DNA from: Sisyra terminalis
Taxonomy: Eukaryota > Arthropoda > Insecta > Neuroptera > Sisyridae
Direction: 5' to 3'
Assembly: GCA_958496175.1 (NCBI GenBank)
Contig: OY292277.1
Span: forward strand, 55,129,050 to 55,193,049
Length of the DNA: 64,000 nucleotides
This document shows, piece by piece, positions 1 to 10,569 of this stretch (positions are counted from its first letter, which is position 1; each line of letters opens with the position of its first letter). Position numbers and translations under genes: made by a program. Under the pieces are notes generated by a model. That model was not told the DNA's origin, did no database searches, and was given only the letters and a program-made list of their open reading frames with translations.

Positions 1-1922
1 TATCGATTGATATAAAAAAATTACCAATATCTTCAAGCAACTACTGAGAAAATTGACTTTCCCATATCGACCCTTGGCCTTTATAAAATGTAACTTAAAT
101 CATGTGATTTCGCGTAAAAAGTAATTAAAAATATTATTCTTATATAAAATTGATGGTTTACAGCTAAATTTGACACTTAAATGTTGATTAAAGGTCTACT
201 TTTCGAGAAATAAGCGTCTAAAGGGGGTCTGTCATTATCTTCATTTAGGGCCAAAAATATCTTTATTTCTTCTCTCCTATCGCTATCAATCGATCGATTA
301 TTAGTAAATTATACAAAATATAACATTTCTTCCACTCGAGCATCATTTAAAATTGTATTTTTAACCTATTTTATATGCATGTTTAGCGGATGTCAAAGTT
401 GTTTATGTTTCGCTCTATAGGCAACCCGGTGAGCATCAAAAAAACAAAATTCGACGATTTGCCCTTTTTGAACATGCCAATATTCAGTACTCTAACTCAA
501 ATTTCGGACATTTCAGGATGATTTTCTGTATGCCATGTAATGATTGGGATATCAAATGAAAGCTAATTGATTACTCTATTGATTTATCAAAAAAAACAAC
601 CAATATATCCATACAATTACTTTAAAAATTGATTTTCCCTAGGCGACTACTACCCTTTCAGACATTAAAAGGTGCTTTGCCCCTCTTTTTTCATTGAATT
701 CGATTATGACTGGCATATCAATGGAAAGCTAATGAGTTACTCTATCGAATAATATCAAAAAATTACCAATATCTCCAAACAATTACTTTGAAAATGGATT
801 TTTCCTTATCGACTCTTTAGGCCCATTTAAATGCTAATTTCTCGAAAAGTAAACCTTTAATCAACATTTAAGTGTCAAATTTAGCTGTAAACCATCGATT
901 TTATATAAGTGTAATGTTTTTAATTACTTTTTACGCGAAATCACATGATTTAAGTAACATTTTATAAAGGTTGAAAGTCGATTTAGGAAAATCAGTTTTC
1001 TAAGTAATTGCTTGGAGATATTGGTAATTTTTTGATGTCAATCGATAGAGTAATTCATTATCTTTCAATAGATATCCCAATCATAATCGAATTCAATATA
1101 TTAAGGGGGGCAAACCACCCTTAAATGTTAGAAAGGGATGTAGTTGCTGACGGAAAAGCAAATTTCAATGTCATCGTTTAGACATATTGGTTGTTTTTTT
1201 TGATAAATCAATAGAGTAATCAATTAGCTTTCATTTGGTATCCCAATCATTACATGACATAAAGAAAATCATCCTTAAATGTCTGAAATTTGAGTTAGAG
1301 TACTGAATATTGGCATGTTCAAAAAGGGCAAATCGTCGAATTTTGTTTTTTTGATGCTCACCGGGTTGCCTATAGAGCGAAACATAAACAACTTTGACAT
1401 CCGCTAAACATGCAAATCAAATTGGTTGAAAATACAATTTTAAATGATGTTCGAGTGGAAAAAATGTTATATTTTGTATCATTTACTAATAATCGATCGG
1501 TTTATAACGATAGAAGGGAAGAAATAAAGATATTTTTGATCCTAAATGAAGATAATGACATACCCCTTCAAACCTGACAACAAAACGCTGAACTATTTTG
1601 AAAGCCACGCCCACTTTGCCACTATGTAGAACCGGATAGAAATGGATCTTGGATAATTGTAATTAGTGGACATTAAATTAATGAAAATACCATTTAAAAC
1701 GATCGATTCATGCTTAAATTGTGTTAACTTGCATCGATAAGCTTCACTTTATCGATTTAAATCGATATTACAATCGTAAAGTAATGCTCCGAGTGAAATG
1801 GAGTTCCTTAACCTCTTATTTTAGCATACAAACAAAACGCTAATTTCTCGAAAAGTGAACGTTTAATTGAAATTCTAAGTTCATTTTCGGTTTTAATGCA
1901 TCGGATATTATCTAAAAATCAT
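1..1922. mobile_element. Foldback element, unit 1, left part missing
   Basis: The remaining left arm (about 1-840) is nearly the reverse complement of the right arm (about 840-1,577). For example 410-540 mirrors 1,255-1,390, and 850-1,010 mirrors 30-215. The right terminal block at 1,573-1,617 is the reverse complement of the block that opens the element in units 2 and 3. An outer inverted segment ends near 1,922. No transposase frame or clear target-site duplication was found, so the class is unknown; a non-autonomous foldback or large MITE-like element is the best description. Confidence 0.75.
1410..1577 (+). CDS. 55-codon ORF in foldback right arm
   Basis: An ATG-initiated frame begins MQIKLVENTILNDV and ends ..NDIPLQT. 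It is rich in charged residues and contains a NDRREEIKIF segment. No domain is recognised. The frame is kept in all three right arms, while most left-arm counterparts carry an early stop. It could be the remnant of an element-encoded protein or a chance frame; the terminal repeat block begins within its last codons. The symmetry of the element makes coding selection hard to judge. Confidence 0.22.
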   Translation: MQIKLVENTILNDVRVEKMLYFVSFTNNRSVYNDRREEIKIFLILNEDNDIPLQT

Positions 1923-2402
1923 ACATTTACTTAATTTACATTGGCAAGTATTGATTTTTATCTGCGGGTGTTTGCTCGTATGTATATCAACATGGGCAGT
2001 TTTAAAAATTGTTGTTTGTAACTTTGAACTAAACAAATAAATAGACAAATATAACAAAATATGAATAATTTATTTAAATAATTCAACAAGTTGTATGGAT
2101 CCAGTAGTAGATATCGGTAGATCTCCCGTTCTCAATAAAGTTCATTAGATGGGCTTATTGGTAGTCATTTTTCCGGTGGTTGTTGTTGTTCTTGTTGGTT
2201 TTGGCACTAGTGTTGCTTGCTTCTTCATTCAATATAAATATCTAGTAGATATAAATATTTCTTGCTTTGCTCCTCCTTATTTCTTTATTGCCTTTATTTG
2301 ATTCTTGAGCCAGACACCTTGCTTATTATATATAGCTATTCGGAGAATAAATTCTTGATGACTTTGCTTATGATGATTCTGCAACGTTCGCTTAACTATT
2401 AT

Positions 2403-2650
2403 TTACTTCCACTTTTGCGGAAAGGGGCGCTTCAAATCCAATAAATCACCTGAAAAATAAAATTACATGAATAAGAAAAGAACATTCTCTTCTTCGTAAT
2501 CTTTAACATGGTTTCCAATAGATAGATATATTGATGGAGATAAATTGGAGATCAGAATCTGCTGGACGGTCCTTTTTCAGCGATTAGGTATTTGCCGTGC
2601 TGCGGACGCGAACTCTTGTCCACGAGCTGTTCCAGCAGGTCGATGATTGC
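2403..2650 (-). pseudogene. Minus-strand last exon plus upstream homology segment
   Basis: The acceptor TTTTATTTTTCAG ends at 2,450. The exon from 2,449 reads DLLDLKRPFPQKWK and stops at 2,403; the tail beyond it has ATAAAGG and CAATAAAG signals, typical of a 3' end. Upstream, 2,552-2,650 reads AIIDLLEQLVDKSSRPQ and stops. That segment is homologous to 23,912-23,970 on the plus strand (ELLEKLVDKNSRPQ). No good donor joins the two parts, and all three frames of the upstream segment are partly open, so the frame is uncertain. The product is not recognised. The last exon is more secure than the upstream part. Confidence 0.4.
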
Positions 2651-3492
2651 CTACGTTTCCTTTTTCCCTCTGGCCCCTGTGCTGTTTTTCCTTCTGTTCC
2701 TGTGCTAGATATAGTGACGTGGGATGAGGACTGTCCGAATACTCAATAATTCCTCCATTCTACGTTAGCAAATAGAGTGTCAGGGGACAATTATGGATAT
2801 AATTGTGATTGATAACAACAAATTATTTTGACATTAAAGATAAACTTTATGGCAACGAAACATATTTGAAGAAAACTTAAGCCATTAACAAAGAAATTCA
2901 AAGAAAGATTGATTTTTTGACACACAAAAATTTTTCAAAGTAGTCTTGAGAAGATCTTCAAAAGGCAAAATGCTGTGCTAACTAACTGCTGCAATAAATT
3001 AATTTCGTTTCCTGATTCTTATACTCAAGGTTTATAAATTATTGCACTGGTTGCCCCATTAGGCAAAAAAATGACGTCTTACGAAAAATTTTGAAGTTTG
3101 AATCAGTCTAAAGATATATACGATTTTTTTTTTTTTTTTACGGAATCTCTCCAATTTGGATATTATAACAGTAATAATTTCCTTCCGTATGTTATTAGTG
3201 ATAAGTCCACAAATACACGGAGGCATGATGGAAAGTCTAAGCTTTGAACTTGTGCGTCTGCAATTGCATATCTCTTCTTATTTAGAAAGAAAAACGGACA
3301 CTCCTTTTCTGAAATTTTAAAAAACTATTGATTGAATGATAAAAGTAATAAAACTCTAACGGATTACCATTCACCAAATATATTTGTTACAAAGCGAATT
3401 TAATTTAGGTAACAACTGCTTTTCTCTGCATCCATTTTGAGACTCAAAATCTGTAAAAATAAAATCATATTATTATTTGAATTTGAGTACAA

Positions 3493-3747
3493 TTATTTCA
3501 CTCCAGAAGACTGTTTTAATGTTATTGTAAAATTATTGTAGGAGACATGTAAACTTTTAAAATGGTAGGTAAATAGTAAAGCTCTACCTACTTGTTGTAT
3601 TTTGATTATAAAACTATTACATGAATATTCCACAATCACCACACTGCATTCATTCCAGATTTGGTTGTTTTCAGGTAAACTCCAAGTCCTATTGACCCCC
3701 GAAATTGTGGGTTTGGAGGAGAATAATGCTGCGAATCCCATGGACAA
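3493..3747 (-). CDS. 84-codon minus-strand ORF, unrecognised
   Basis: The frame includes NRTWSLPENNQIWNEC and VVIVEYSCNSF, which reads like protein but matches no family I know. It lies between copy A of the gene family and the 2.4-kb last exon, on the same strand, so it could be an internal exon of that gene. No convincing donor follows it (AAGTAGGTAG near 3,590). The paralogous region of copy C has no counterpart. Confidence 0.22.
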   Translation of the reverse strand: MSMGFAALFSSKPTISGVNRTWSLPENNQIWNECSVVIVEYSCNSFIIKIQQVGRALLFTYHFKSLHVSYNNFTITLKQSSGVK

Positions 3748-3781
3748 TTACACCACATTATAGGATTTCTGTATCCGAAAG

Positions 3782-4440
3782 TCATTCCTGGATTCGTTCA
3801 AAAAGCGTGGATTCATTAAAGCCATTTTTTGTGGATGTACACCAAAACTTAACTTTTATATGTAAAGAGGGTCTCTCTTTCACTTCCATCTAAAATAAAA
3901 GTTTTTAATTTAATCTGGGTATTAGGTACCTTGATACTTTGATCCAAAGATTTACATACTTACCACAAAAGTTTATTGTCTTTATTTAACTCTCATTTAA
4001 CTTTTACGCAATTGTCTACAAAGAATTTGAAGTTGAGTAAAACTTGAAGTAATTTCACAAAATCTTCGTAAATTTTATTACATCTTATTGTCGGACTATT
4101 AATTTCATCTTATGACTCCAAAAAAAAGGCGAAGACTGCAACGTGCAAAAGTAAGAGCCGAAGAGGAACTCGAATTGGGGAAAAACTTGGGATTATTGTT
4201 CTCTATCCTCACACATATCACATCTCATTTCCGCATTATTACTTTCAACCCATGTGTTCGATTAGTACTTGAGGATAGTAGTTTGTAGAAGCCAGAACCA
4301 AGTAGAGCTTCGTTGGTACTAATTCTTGTCAAATCTTCATCATCTGATCCGTGCAGTAATATGGACCTGGTAACTGAACAAAGAGTCAATATTCCTGATT
4401 CAAGTATGGTACTACCAAATGGTTCCAACAAATCCCGAGG
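3782..4440 (-). pseudogene. Gene family copy A, decayed, two exons visible
   Basis: Downstream exon 3,782-3,889 opens directly after TTTTATTTTAG and reads MEVKERPSLHIKVKFWCTST then stops after FERIQE. A 74-nt intron (3,890-3,963) separates it from the upstream exon, which ends at 3,964 in a clean GTAAGTATG donor. The upstream exon includes SILLHGSDDEDL and GSGFYKLLSSSTN. Compared with copies C and D it has lost about 120 nt in the middle (the segment encoding KPNSLRLK..SYDQPSSV) and has in-frame stops next to the donor. Homology to copy C continues to about 5,150. The family is not recognised; decay is clear. Confidence 0.6.
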
Positions 4441-5149
4441 GAATTAAATGAAATAACTTTTCAAATGACGTCAAACATAAGGGGCAATACTTAATAAACC
4501 CTGAGATAGATTGCCAATAGAACACAAGACATTGTTAGAATACCTAATAATATATATTAAGTTCCTAATAACTATACAACATGCAAAAGCAACAAGTAGC
4601 ATTTGTTTGTATTCCATTGATTCCTATTTTGGAAAATTTAAATATCAATTTCGGAAATATATAATAATGCAAGCGATTAAATAAGACAATTAACATAATT
4701 TTAGGGCAACAATTAAGAGAAAATTACTTTGTTCTTGTGCATGAAAAACTAACCTCATTGTAGGTACTGTGCAATTTTTATCTTTCGACAATTTGAAAAA
4801 TTTACTTACATTTTTCCATTTCCATATTCCAATCGATGCACCAAATAATAGTTTTGCTATAAATTGAGAAATTTAATTAATAATGCACAAATTTCCGCTA
4901 CTTTATCGCTGATTTCATTGCAACTTGGTCGATCAAAACAACAGGTGGTCGGCAGTTGTTGTATGTGTATGTATACACATAAAAGGAGAATAATAATAAT
5001 AAAGTAAGTAGAAAAGATCGATGAAATGCAAGTTAAAGAGAGAAGTGAATAGTATCACGTAAACTAACATTTCCAACATTTTCCACCCGTCCCCATATTC
5101 CTTTCGACTCCTTAATACTTCGAAAGGTAAAAATAACGCTTTGCATTTT

Positions 5150-7380
5150 CCCTGTTTTTAGTTGAACATAATTTATTTTTCACCAATTAAGGGCATATCC
5201 TAAGTGGGGGGATCGTGGGGATAAATTCAAGGCATTCAAGTTAACCAAAAAAATAATGCCAATCAGGCAGTTATTGTACTGTTCAAACGGTTCTAAACGA
5301 TTCGGAATGTTCAATAAAACATGAACGACCATTGTTGTATTGAACTGCCCCCTAGCGAAATAATATGACAATACCTTTGAATTTTAAAATATGAAATTTT
5401 TGAACCCAAAACTTGGACCATAAAAATGTAACGCCTTTAATATTGGAATGACATTGAATTACAGCAATAAAGAAATTTAAAATTAAATAAGGGCAAGAGA
5501 GTTTATGGAGAGTGTAGGTAGCTCAGAATTCTCACAGAACACCCTAAACATATCTAAAACAAATATTATTTTTCTATCCAATTTTCCTTTTTTCCCCATC
5601 AAAGTCTGACACAATAATGAAAATTGCAAACCACAACATTATAGGTCCATAAGAAGCTAAAATGAAAAAGCTTTTTCTTTAATAAATCCAAGTTAAAATA
5701 AAAAGCGTTGAATATGGCAAAGGGTGTGGGAATTGTCATTTGATTGTTTGCAAATGAAAAAGGCGAAACTAGAAAAATAAATAAAACCGGCTCTAGAATT
5801 TAATCGTGAAAATCATAAGGAAAAAAATTGGAATATTTAATTCATATTCTAGCGATTTTCCTTTGACAAGTAATGTGACAGCGGTGAAAAAATTTTCATA
5901 TTGCAAACCTTTTCTTTGGGCACATTCAACATAACCTTTTGTCTAACTTTTTAGATGAAAGAAAAACTGGTCAATAAAATAATGATTTCCCAACTGTAGG
6001 CATTCTGAAATGACAATTTTTAGTTCGTTATAAATAAAAATTTACTTGAAAACCCAATGGAACCAAGAATTTCTTTCAGTGTTCAAATAGTTCAAACGAA
6101 AATGTATGGCAATTATTGTATGAAACTGGCCTCTGGTTAATGAACTTTACAATATCTTTGAATTTGAAAATATGAAATTTTTGAACGCTTTGAAACCACG
6201 GAATATGTTAAAACTATAAAAATTAAATCCTATTATATTGGGACCATTTGAACTCTTAAATAGCGATCTACATATAATAACTAATATCAATAATTTACTG
6301 ATTATTTGGTTTCAATGTAAACCAGAAAAATCGACATTGTAATTGAATTGGATTAAATCTAATGTGAACAATCCATTAGCAACCTGTAGGTACTGACCTC
6401 ATATTCCTATCGATAATTTATTTAAAAAAAAAAAGCAATAAGAAAGTTTCTTTAATTCAATTCGGTTAGTGCAATACTTTAGTTATTCAGCGTTAAGAAT
6501 TTAAAAAGCTTCCAACAAATAGTTTTACATTAAATAAAAATTATTTAAAATAATAATTAAGAGAACATTTTTCACCGAATTCAATTAAGAAGAGCCAATG
6601 TAATCTCACCTTCATTTAAAAACTACTTGTCGTAGGTACTATCTTCTATCAATCCATACAACTTATTTTGAAAATAATTACGAGAGAGTACTTATTTGAG
6701 CCTTTAATTAAAATCCCAAACAAATTCCTAATCAAGAATCAGTTGAATTAGCCGATGCAATTGCTTTAATAACTAAGGAAATTTAATTGATTTTTCCTTT
6801 TTCAAGTTGAATTTTAATTCTATTGAATTATGTATATAGTGCAGAAGTTAACAATATCGTTTGCAGTGTAAATCTAGGAAATGTTTATGAGATATTTTTT
6901 AAAGGCTTAATAAAATCTTAAAAATGTTTTGATACTTGATAATAAATTTAAATAAACCATTGTGACGTTATCCTGAATATTAAAATGAATTCTTTTAAGA
7001 AAAAGATGCAATGATGTTGCCTTAATAGTTTGATGAATACTTAAATTTCTATCAGTGGCTTAAATATTAAAGTATTTTTAGATATTTATCTATATGCAGC
7101 AAGTGCACAGAATGTAGTATAACATAAACAATTTGTTAAATTTGTGTGCTTATGAAAATTAAATATTTTAGCAATTAAAAAAAATGATGTCTACAATAAT
7201 TTTCTTTGTTACTTATGAAATTTACAAAATCAATTTTAAAATCAACTATACCTACAAACTTTTCACACTTCATCACAATAACGACACAATAGTTTAATTA
7301 TAAATCAAGTGACGGGTACAATTAATTTGTACAAACCAGTAGAAGAAATTTAAATTTCTGCCGTTGAAATCGTCGTCGAT
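5150..7380. other. Gene-poor stretch with diverged internal repeat
   Basis: No exon could be supported. A segment at about 5,270-5,430 (GTTCAAACGGTTC.., TTTGAATTTTAAAATATG, GAAATTTTTGAAC) returns in diverged form at about 6,080-6,260, roughly 800 bp later and in the same orientation. A 63-codon minus-strand frame at 5,180-5,371 overlaps the first repeat and is not supported by splice signals. Confidence 0.5.
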
Positions 7381-7440
7381 CGGCGCCACTCCAAGCCCTA
7401 TATAAATGGGGAGAAAATATACATCTTTTATTTTACATTT
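7381..7440 (+). promoter_or_regulatory. TATA-containing core-promoter-like segment
   Basis: CCCTATATAAATGGGG (TATA at 7,399-7,407) sits at the end of a locally GC-rich stretch CGATCGGCGCCACTCC that stands out from the AT-rich surroundings. It is about 200 nt upstream of an AATAAA and a 17-A run at 7,602. A transcript start near 7,430 is inferred. Confidence 0.4.
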
Positions 7441-7618
7441 ACACTTAGTGTAGCATATATCTATGGATATTATATCAATATTTATGCATCAATATCATTC
7501 TTCTATTATTAGCTGCGCTTGCAATATATATATGGGAATAGTTGATCTTCATAATCTCGATGACAATTGATTTGTTTTCGTTGAATAAATTAAAATCATC
7601 TAAAAAAAAAAAAAAAAA
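7441..7618 (+). mobile_element. Possible retroposed transcript end with poly(A)
   Basis: AATAAA at 7,584-7,589 is followed 13 nt later by 17 uninterrupted A (7,602-7,618), the layout of a copied polyadenylated 3' end. The 5' limit and target-site duplication could not be found. Small frames inside are not conserved: a TA-dinucleotide step near 49,630 shifts them in unit 3. A simple A-tract cannot be excluded. Confidence 0.35.
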
Positions 7619-8039
7619 CTTAAATTAATTTCACCACTTACTTAACAAATATTAATTAATCCTATTTGAAGTAATGTATGATATTGTTATGCTAAATCAC
7701 CTAAACGATGATAACACAGTAGGTGGTCTTACAACTGTTGTAAATCCAATTGGAATGAATTTACAACGATACACCACGAGAGGTATACGGGGTGATTACG
7801 TATGAGTATTTAAAGATAAATATTCCGAATACAAAATGAATATTGTCTAGGTAAGCTATACTTATGCAATCGTTGATATTAACCAGAACCAATATAACAT
7901 AGTGAATAATATCAACTTACTTGAATTATAAATGATTATCTAATCTCTGGATGCATTTCTCCTGCACAGCGTCATAGAAAGATTTTTACAATCCAAAGGT
8001 ACGTTTTCCAACTGATTTCTCATAAACGCGCCATAAGTA

Positions 8040-8312
8040 CCTACTTTGTGGATGTACGCCAAAATGTTTCTTTTATATTATAGATGAACTTTTTTTTCTT
8101 GTTCAACCTAAAAAAATAGTTTTAAATTTCCATTCTATTACATAGTATCATGTACCAGAAAACTTATTACCTCAAAAGCCTTTTGTCGTCAACTCTCTGC
8201 TTACTTTAAGCGTAATTATGGTTGTCTACGAGAAACTTAAATTGGAGAAAAACTTGAGTGATAGTTTTGCACATCCACATCCACATTATTACTTTCATTC
8301 CATGGGGGGAGC
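8040..8312 (-). pseudogene. Gene family copy B, most diverged
   Basis: The downstream exon starts at 8,107 after CTATTTTTTTAG and still matches the TTTTGG[TC]GTACATCCACAAA block of copies A and C. A 63-nt intron (8,108-8,170) with donor GAG/GTAATAAG sits in the same place as in A and C. The upstream exon keeps GGAGAAAAACTTGAG and the CATTATTACTTTCA stretch and then becomes unalignable. Several frame breaks are present, so it is a relic. Confidence 0.5.
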
Positions 8313-8828
8313 AAGATAGTAAAGTTGGGAACAGAAGCGTACGAAAAAAAGGAACAAATGGGAAGAGTGAAGACATCTTGAGATGTAAACTTCTGTTAAT
8401 TCTTCTTCGCCATAATGAGTTCAGTTATCTGTATATTATTCTAATCCCCGTAGATGAACGAATAGTAAATTAACACTCTGACTTCCAATAAGCCTTAGGA
8501 GTCGACGTAGGTACTTCCAAATATCTCTAAGAAATTATAAGAAATGACAATTTTTAATTTTACCGAAATTTATTAAAACTTATCGTTTACCTGTTTATAC
8601 AATATTAACAATGCTGCTTTACATTGACCAAAAACGTAGCAAGAAAAAATCCACGGGAAATTAAAAAATATGCAAACATATTAAACTGGGTACCTAGTTC
8701 CTATAAAGTCAGAGCATTGTCAGATATTGTGAGTTGAAACTTATTTACATTTATTATCATACCTATTAGTTTATGTCATTGCCATCAAGTTCATCATTAA
8801 TTTGAGAACACTGAAACTGCGTACTTAC

Positions 8829-8968
8829 ACCAAACTGTCTAAGAAGTTGGCTTTTTCTTTTCGGATACCACCAGGTTGATTTCCCCCTCTCTTTGCATTT
8901 ATTCTCCGTATTACTCCGTACGTTTTAATTAGCTTCACAAAATAATCAAATAGTTGGTAAGACGTTTT
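8829..8968 (-). CDS. Candidate internal exon with canonical donor
   Basis: On the minus strand, 46 codons are open (KTSYQLFDYFVKLIKTY.. to ..KEKANFLDSL) and end at a perfect GTAAGTACGC donor (8,821-8,828 on the plus strand). A CATTTAG acceptor immediately precedes the frame. A stronger TTTTTCTGTGCAG acceptor lies 18 nt further upstream at 8,987, but using it would include an in-frame TAG in this frame. Lysine- and arginine-rich, with a GGNQPGG turn. The product is unrecognised. It is the most downstream of the repeated acceptor modules. Confidence 0.42.
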
Positions 8969-10390
8969 CTAAATGACTCCACAAATCTGCACAGAAAAAG
9001 TACTTAATTTAGAATTATTATTAAATTTTGTTATAAAATATTAATCGAAGATCCCAATGACATATTTTACGGTTCAACGATAACTGCTTCCTTCAATTCC
9101 TAGATACATTGAATCTGCACAGAAAAAAGAATCATTAATTTATATATTTAAAACTTAAACTAAATTTTCTAAAGCTAAGCTTATAAAACTAATGATCTAT
9201 CTACGTATATATTATATATATAAGTTATTAACGAAAAAGATCTCACATAATATAATATAAACCCCAAATATAAAAATAATTTCATGTAGGTATTAGTATA
9301 AAATAATTTCAAGATAGAGAATACGTTTTTAGAGTACTAGATAAGAGAAATAGGCTTTTAAGGGTAGGTAGGGCAGAGGTTTTGAATCTATAAAGTGAAC
9401 ATTTCGTGTTCGTATTATCGTTTTATAAATTTAATGATTGCAAAGGACTGAACGACGTGGGTCGCAGTTTTGAATCGACTATTTATCAATTGTAAGTTCA
9501 GCTATTGCACAAATGCATATATCTAAGCCAATATATAATATTAAATTTAGTATAATGTTACAAGTTGTTAATGTTATAAAACAACTTATAAAAATTGAAA
9601 CCCAAACAAGAGGTATTAAATGTTTCTATCTAAATAATACCTAAGCCTAGTTTCAATTGATTTAAAGTAGTATTAGTTTCCCGTGAAATATTGGGGTCAA
9701 AAGAATAATAGAGATAAAGTATAACTAAGCTATAGATAGGATTTGATAACGATGACTGGTATTAGGTAATAATAAGAAGCTTGATGGCTTGAATGGCTGA
9801 AGAAGAAGGAATTTCAATAGTTTCGTCATGTCTTGAATTGCTCATCTAATCAATTCTTCCGACTGCAATCATTCCAAGAGAATATCTGCAAAGAAAATAA
9901 AATTTAATTAAAGCAAAAAAATAAGGTTTTTAAATTCTTCATTTCTTGAGGGCCAACGTGCTAACACATCTCTTTGAATTCTTTCACATTGACAATCCAT
10001 CGAATCTACACAGACAAAACAACATTTAATCTCTTCAAATCAGTTGAATATAAAAACTTAAAATTAATAAAAAACTACGTAAAGACAATAACAATAAAGC
10101 TAAGATAATATTATAACTGAACTATTTTGGATAGGTAGGCGGCGCTAAGCTAACAATATAAGAATTCCCATTGTTCTATTATTTTTTTTTAAAACATTCA
10201 AGGGGGAGAGGGTGGTTGTTTTGAATTAATTTTCATAACTTGGCGATTGGTATAGAGGTCGGCTCCATTATCAATTGTTCCGCAAAAATCTGTAACAGAA
10301 AAAAATAATCAAAAACTAAAGACAATTTGGTTTCGTTTCTTCATTTCTTCAGATTTTCCCGTGACCATTGCATCTGCACAGAAAAAAAAA
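8969..10390 (-). other. Three paired splice-acceptor modules
   Basis: Six polypyrimidine acceptors on the minus strand have first exon bases at 10,373, 10,289, 10,005, 9,885, 9,114 and 8,986. They fall into three pairs 84, 120 and 128 nt apart. The first of each pair reads CTGTG[CT]AG then AT[TG]C[AG]ATG, so an ATG starts at the same distance from each. Short open stretches follow (AMVTGKSEEMKKRN, MDCQCERIQRDV, MYLGIEGSSYR), but none has a convincing donor. This fits duplicated exon pairs, possibly very short exons; the product is unknown. Confidence 0.4.
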
Positions 10391-10569
10391 ACACAATTAA
10401 AAAATGGAATTTGAATTTTTAAAATAAAATCAAAATATAAAAATAAACATTCAGAAATAAAACATTTGATAAAAATACATATATCCAATAGAAATACAAG
10501 TAAATCTAAGAATTGTTTCCCCAAAAAAATAATACAATAAAAATTGAAATAACTAGAAGAGAACATAAG

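Noticed and set aside
2262..2444. 60-codon plus-strand ORF at 2,262 (also 27,868 and 44,340)
   Set aside because: It starts at TTG and overlaps the antisense last exon with AATAAA tail, which is better supported.
3705..3893. 62-codon plus-strand ORF
   Set aside because: Antisense to the copy A downstream exon.
5180..5371. 63-codon minus-strand ORF
   Set aside because: Falls within a diverged direct repeat whose second copy (about 6,080-6,260) does not preserve the frame.
8258..8473. 71-codon plus-strand ORF (also 33,879 and 50,364)
   Set aside because: It overlaps antisense the copy B relic and continues into unrelated sequence; no start or splice context.
10309..10566. 85-codon minus-strand ORF
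   Set aside because: Most of it is a Phe/Leu/Ile translation of a polypyrimidine and AT-rich intron; only the last 20 codons follow an acceptor.
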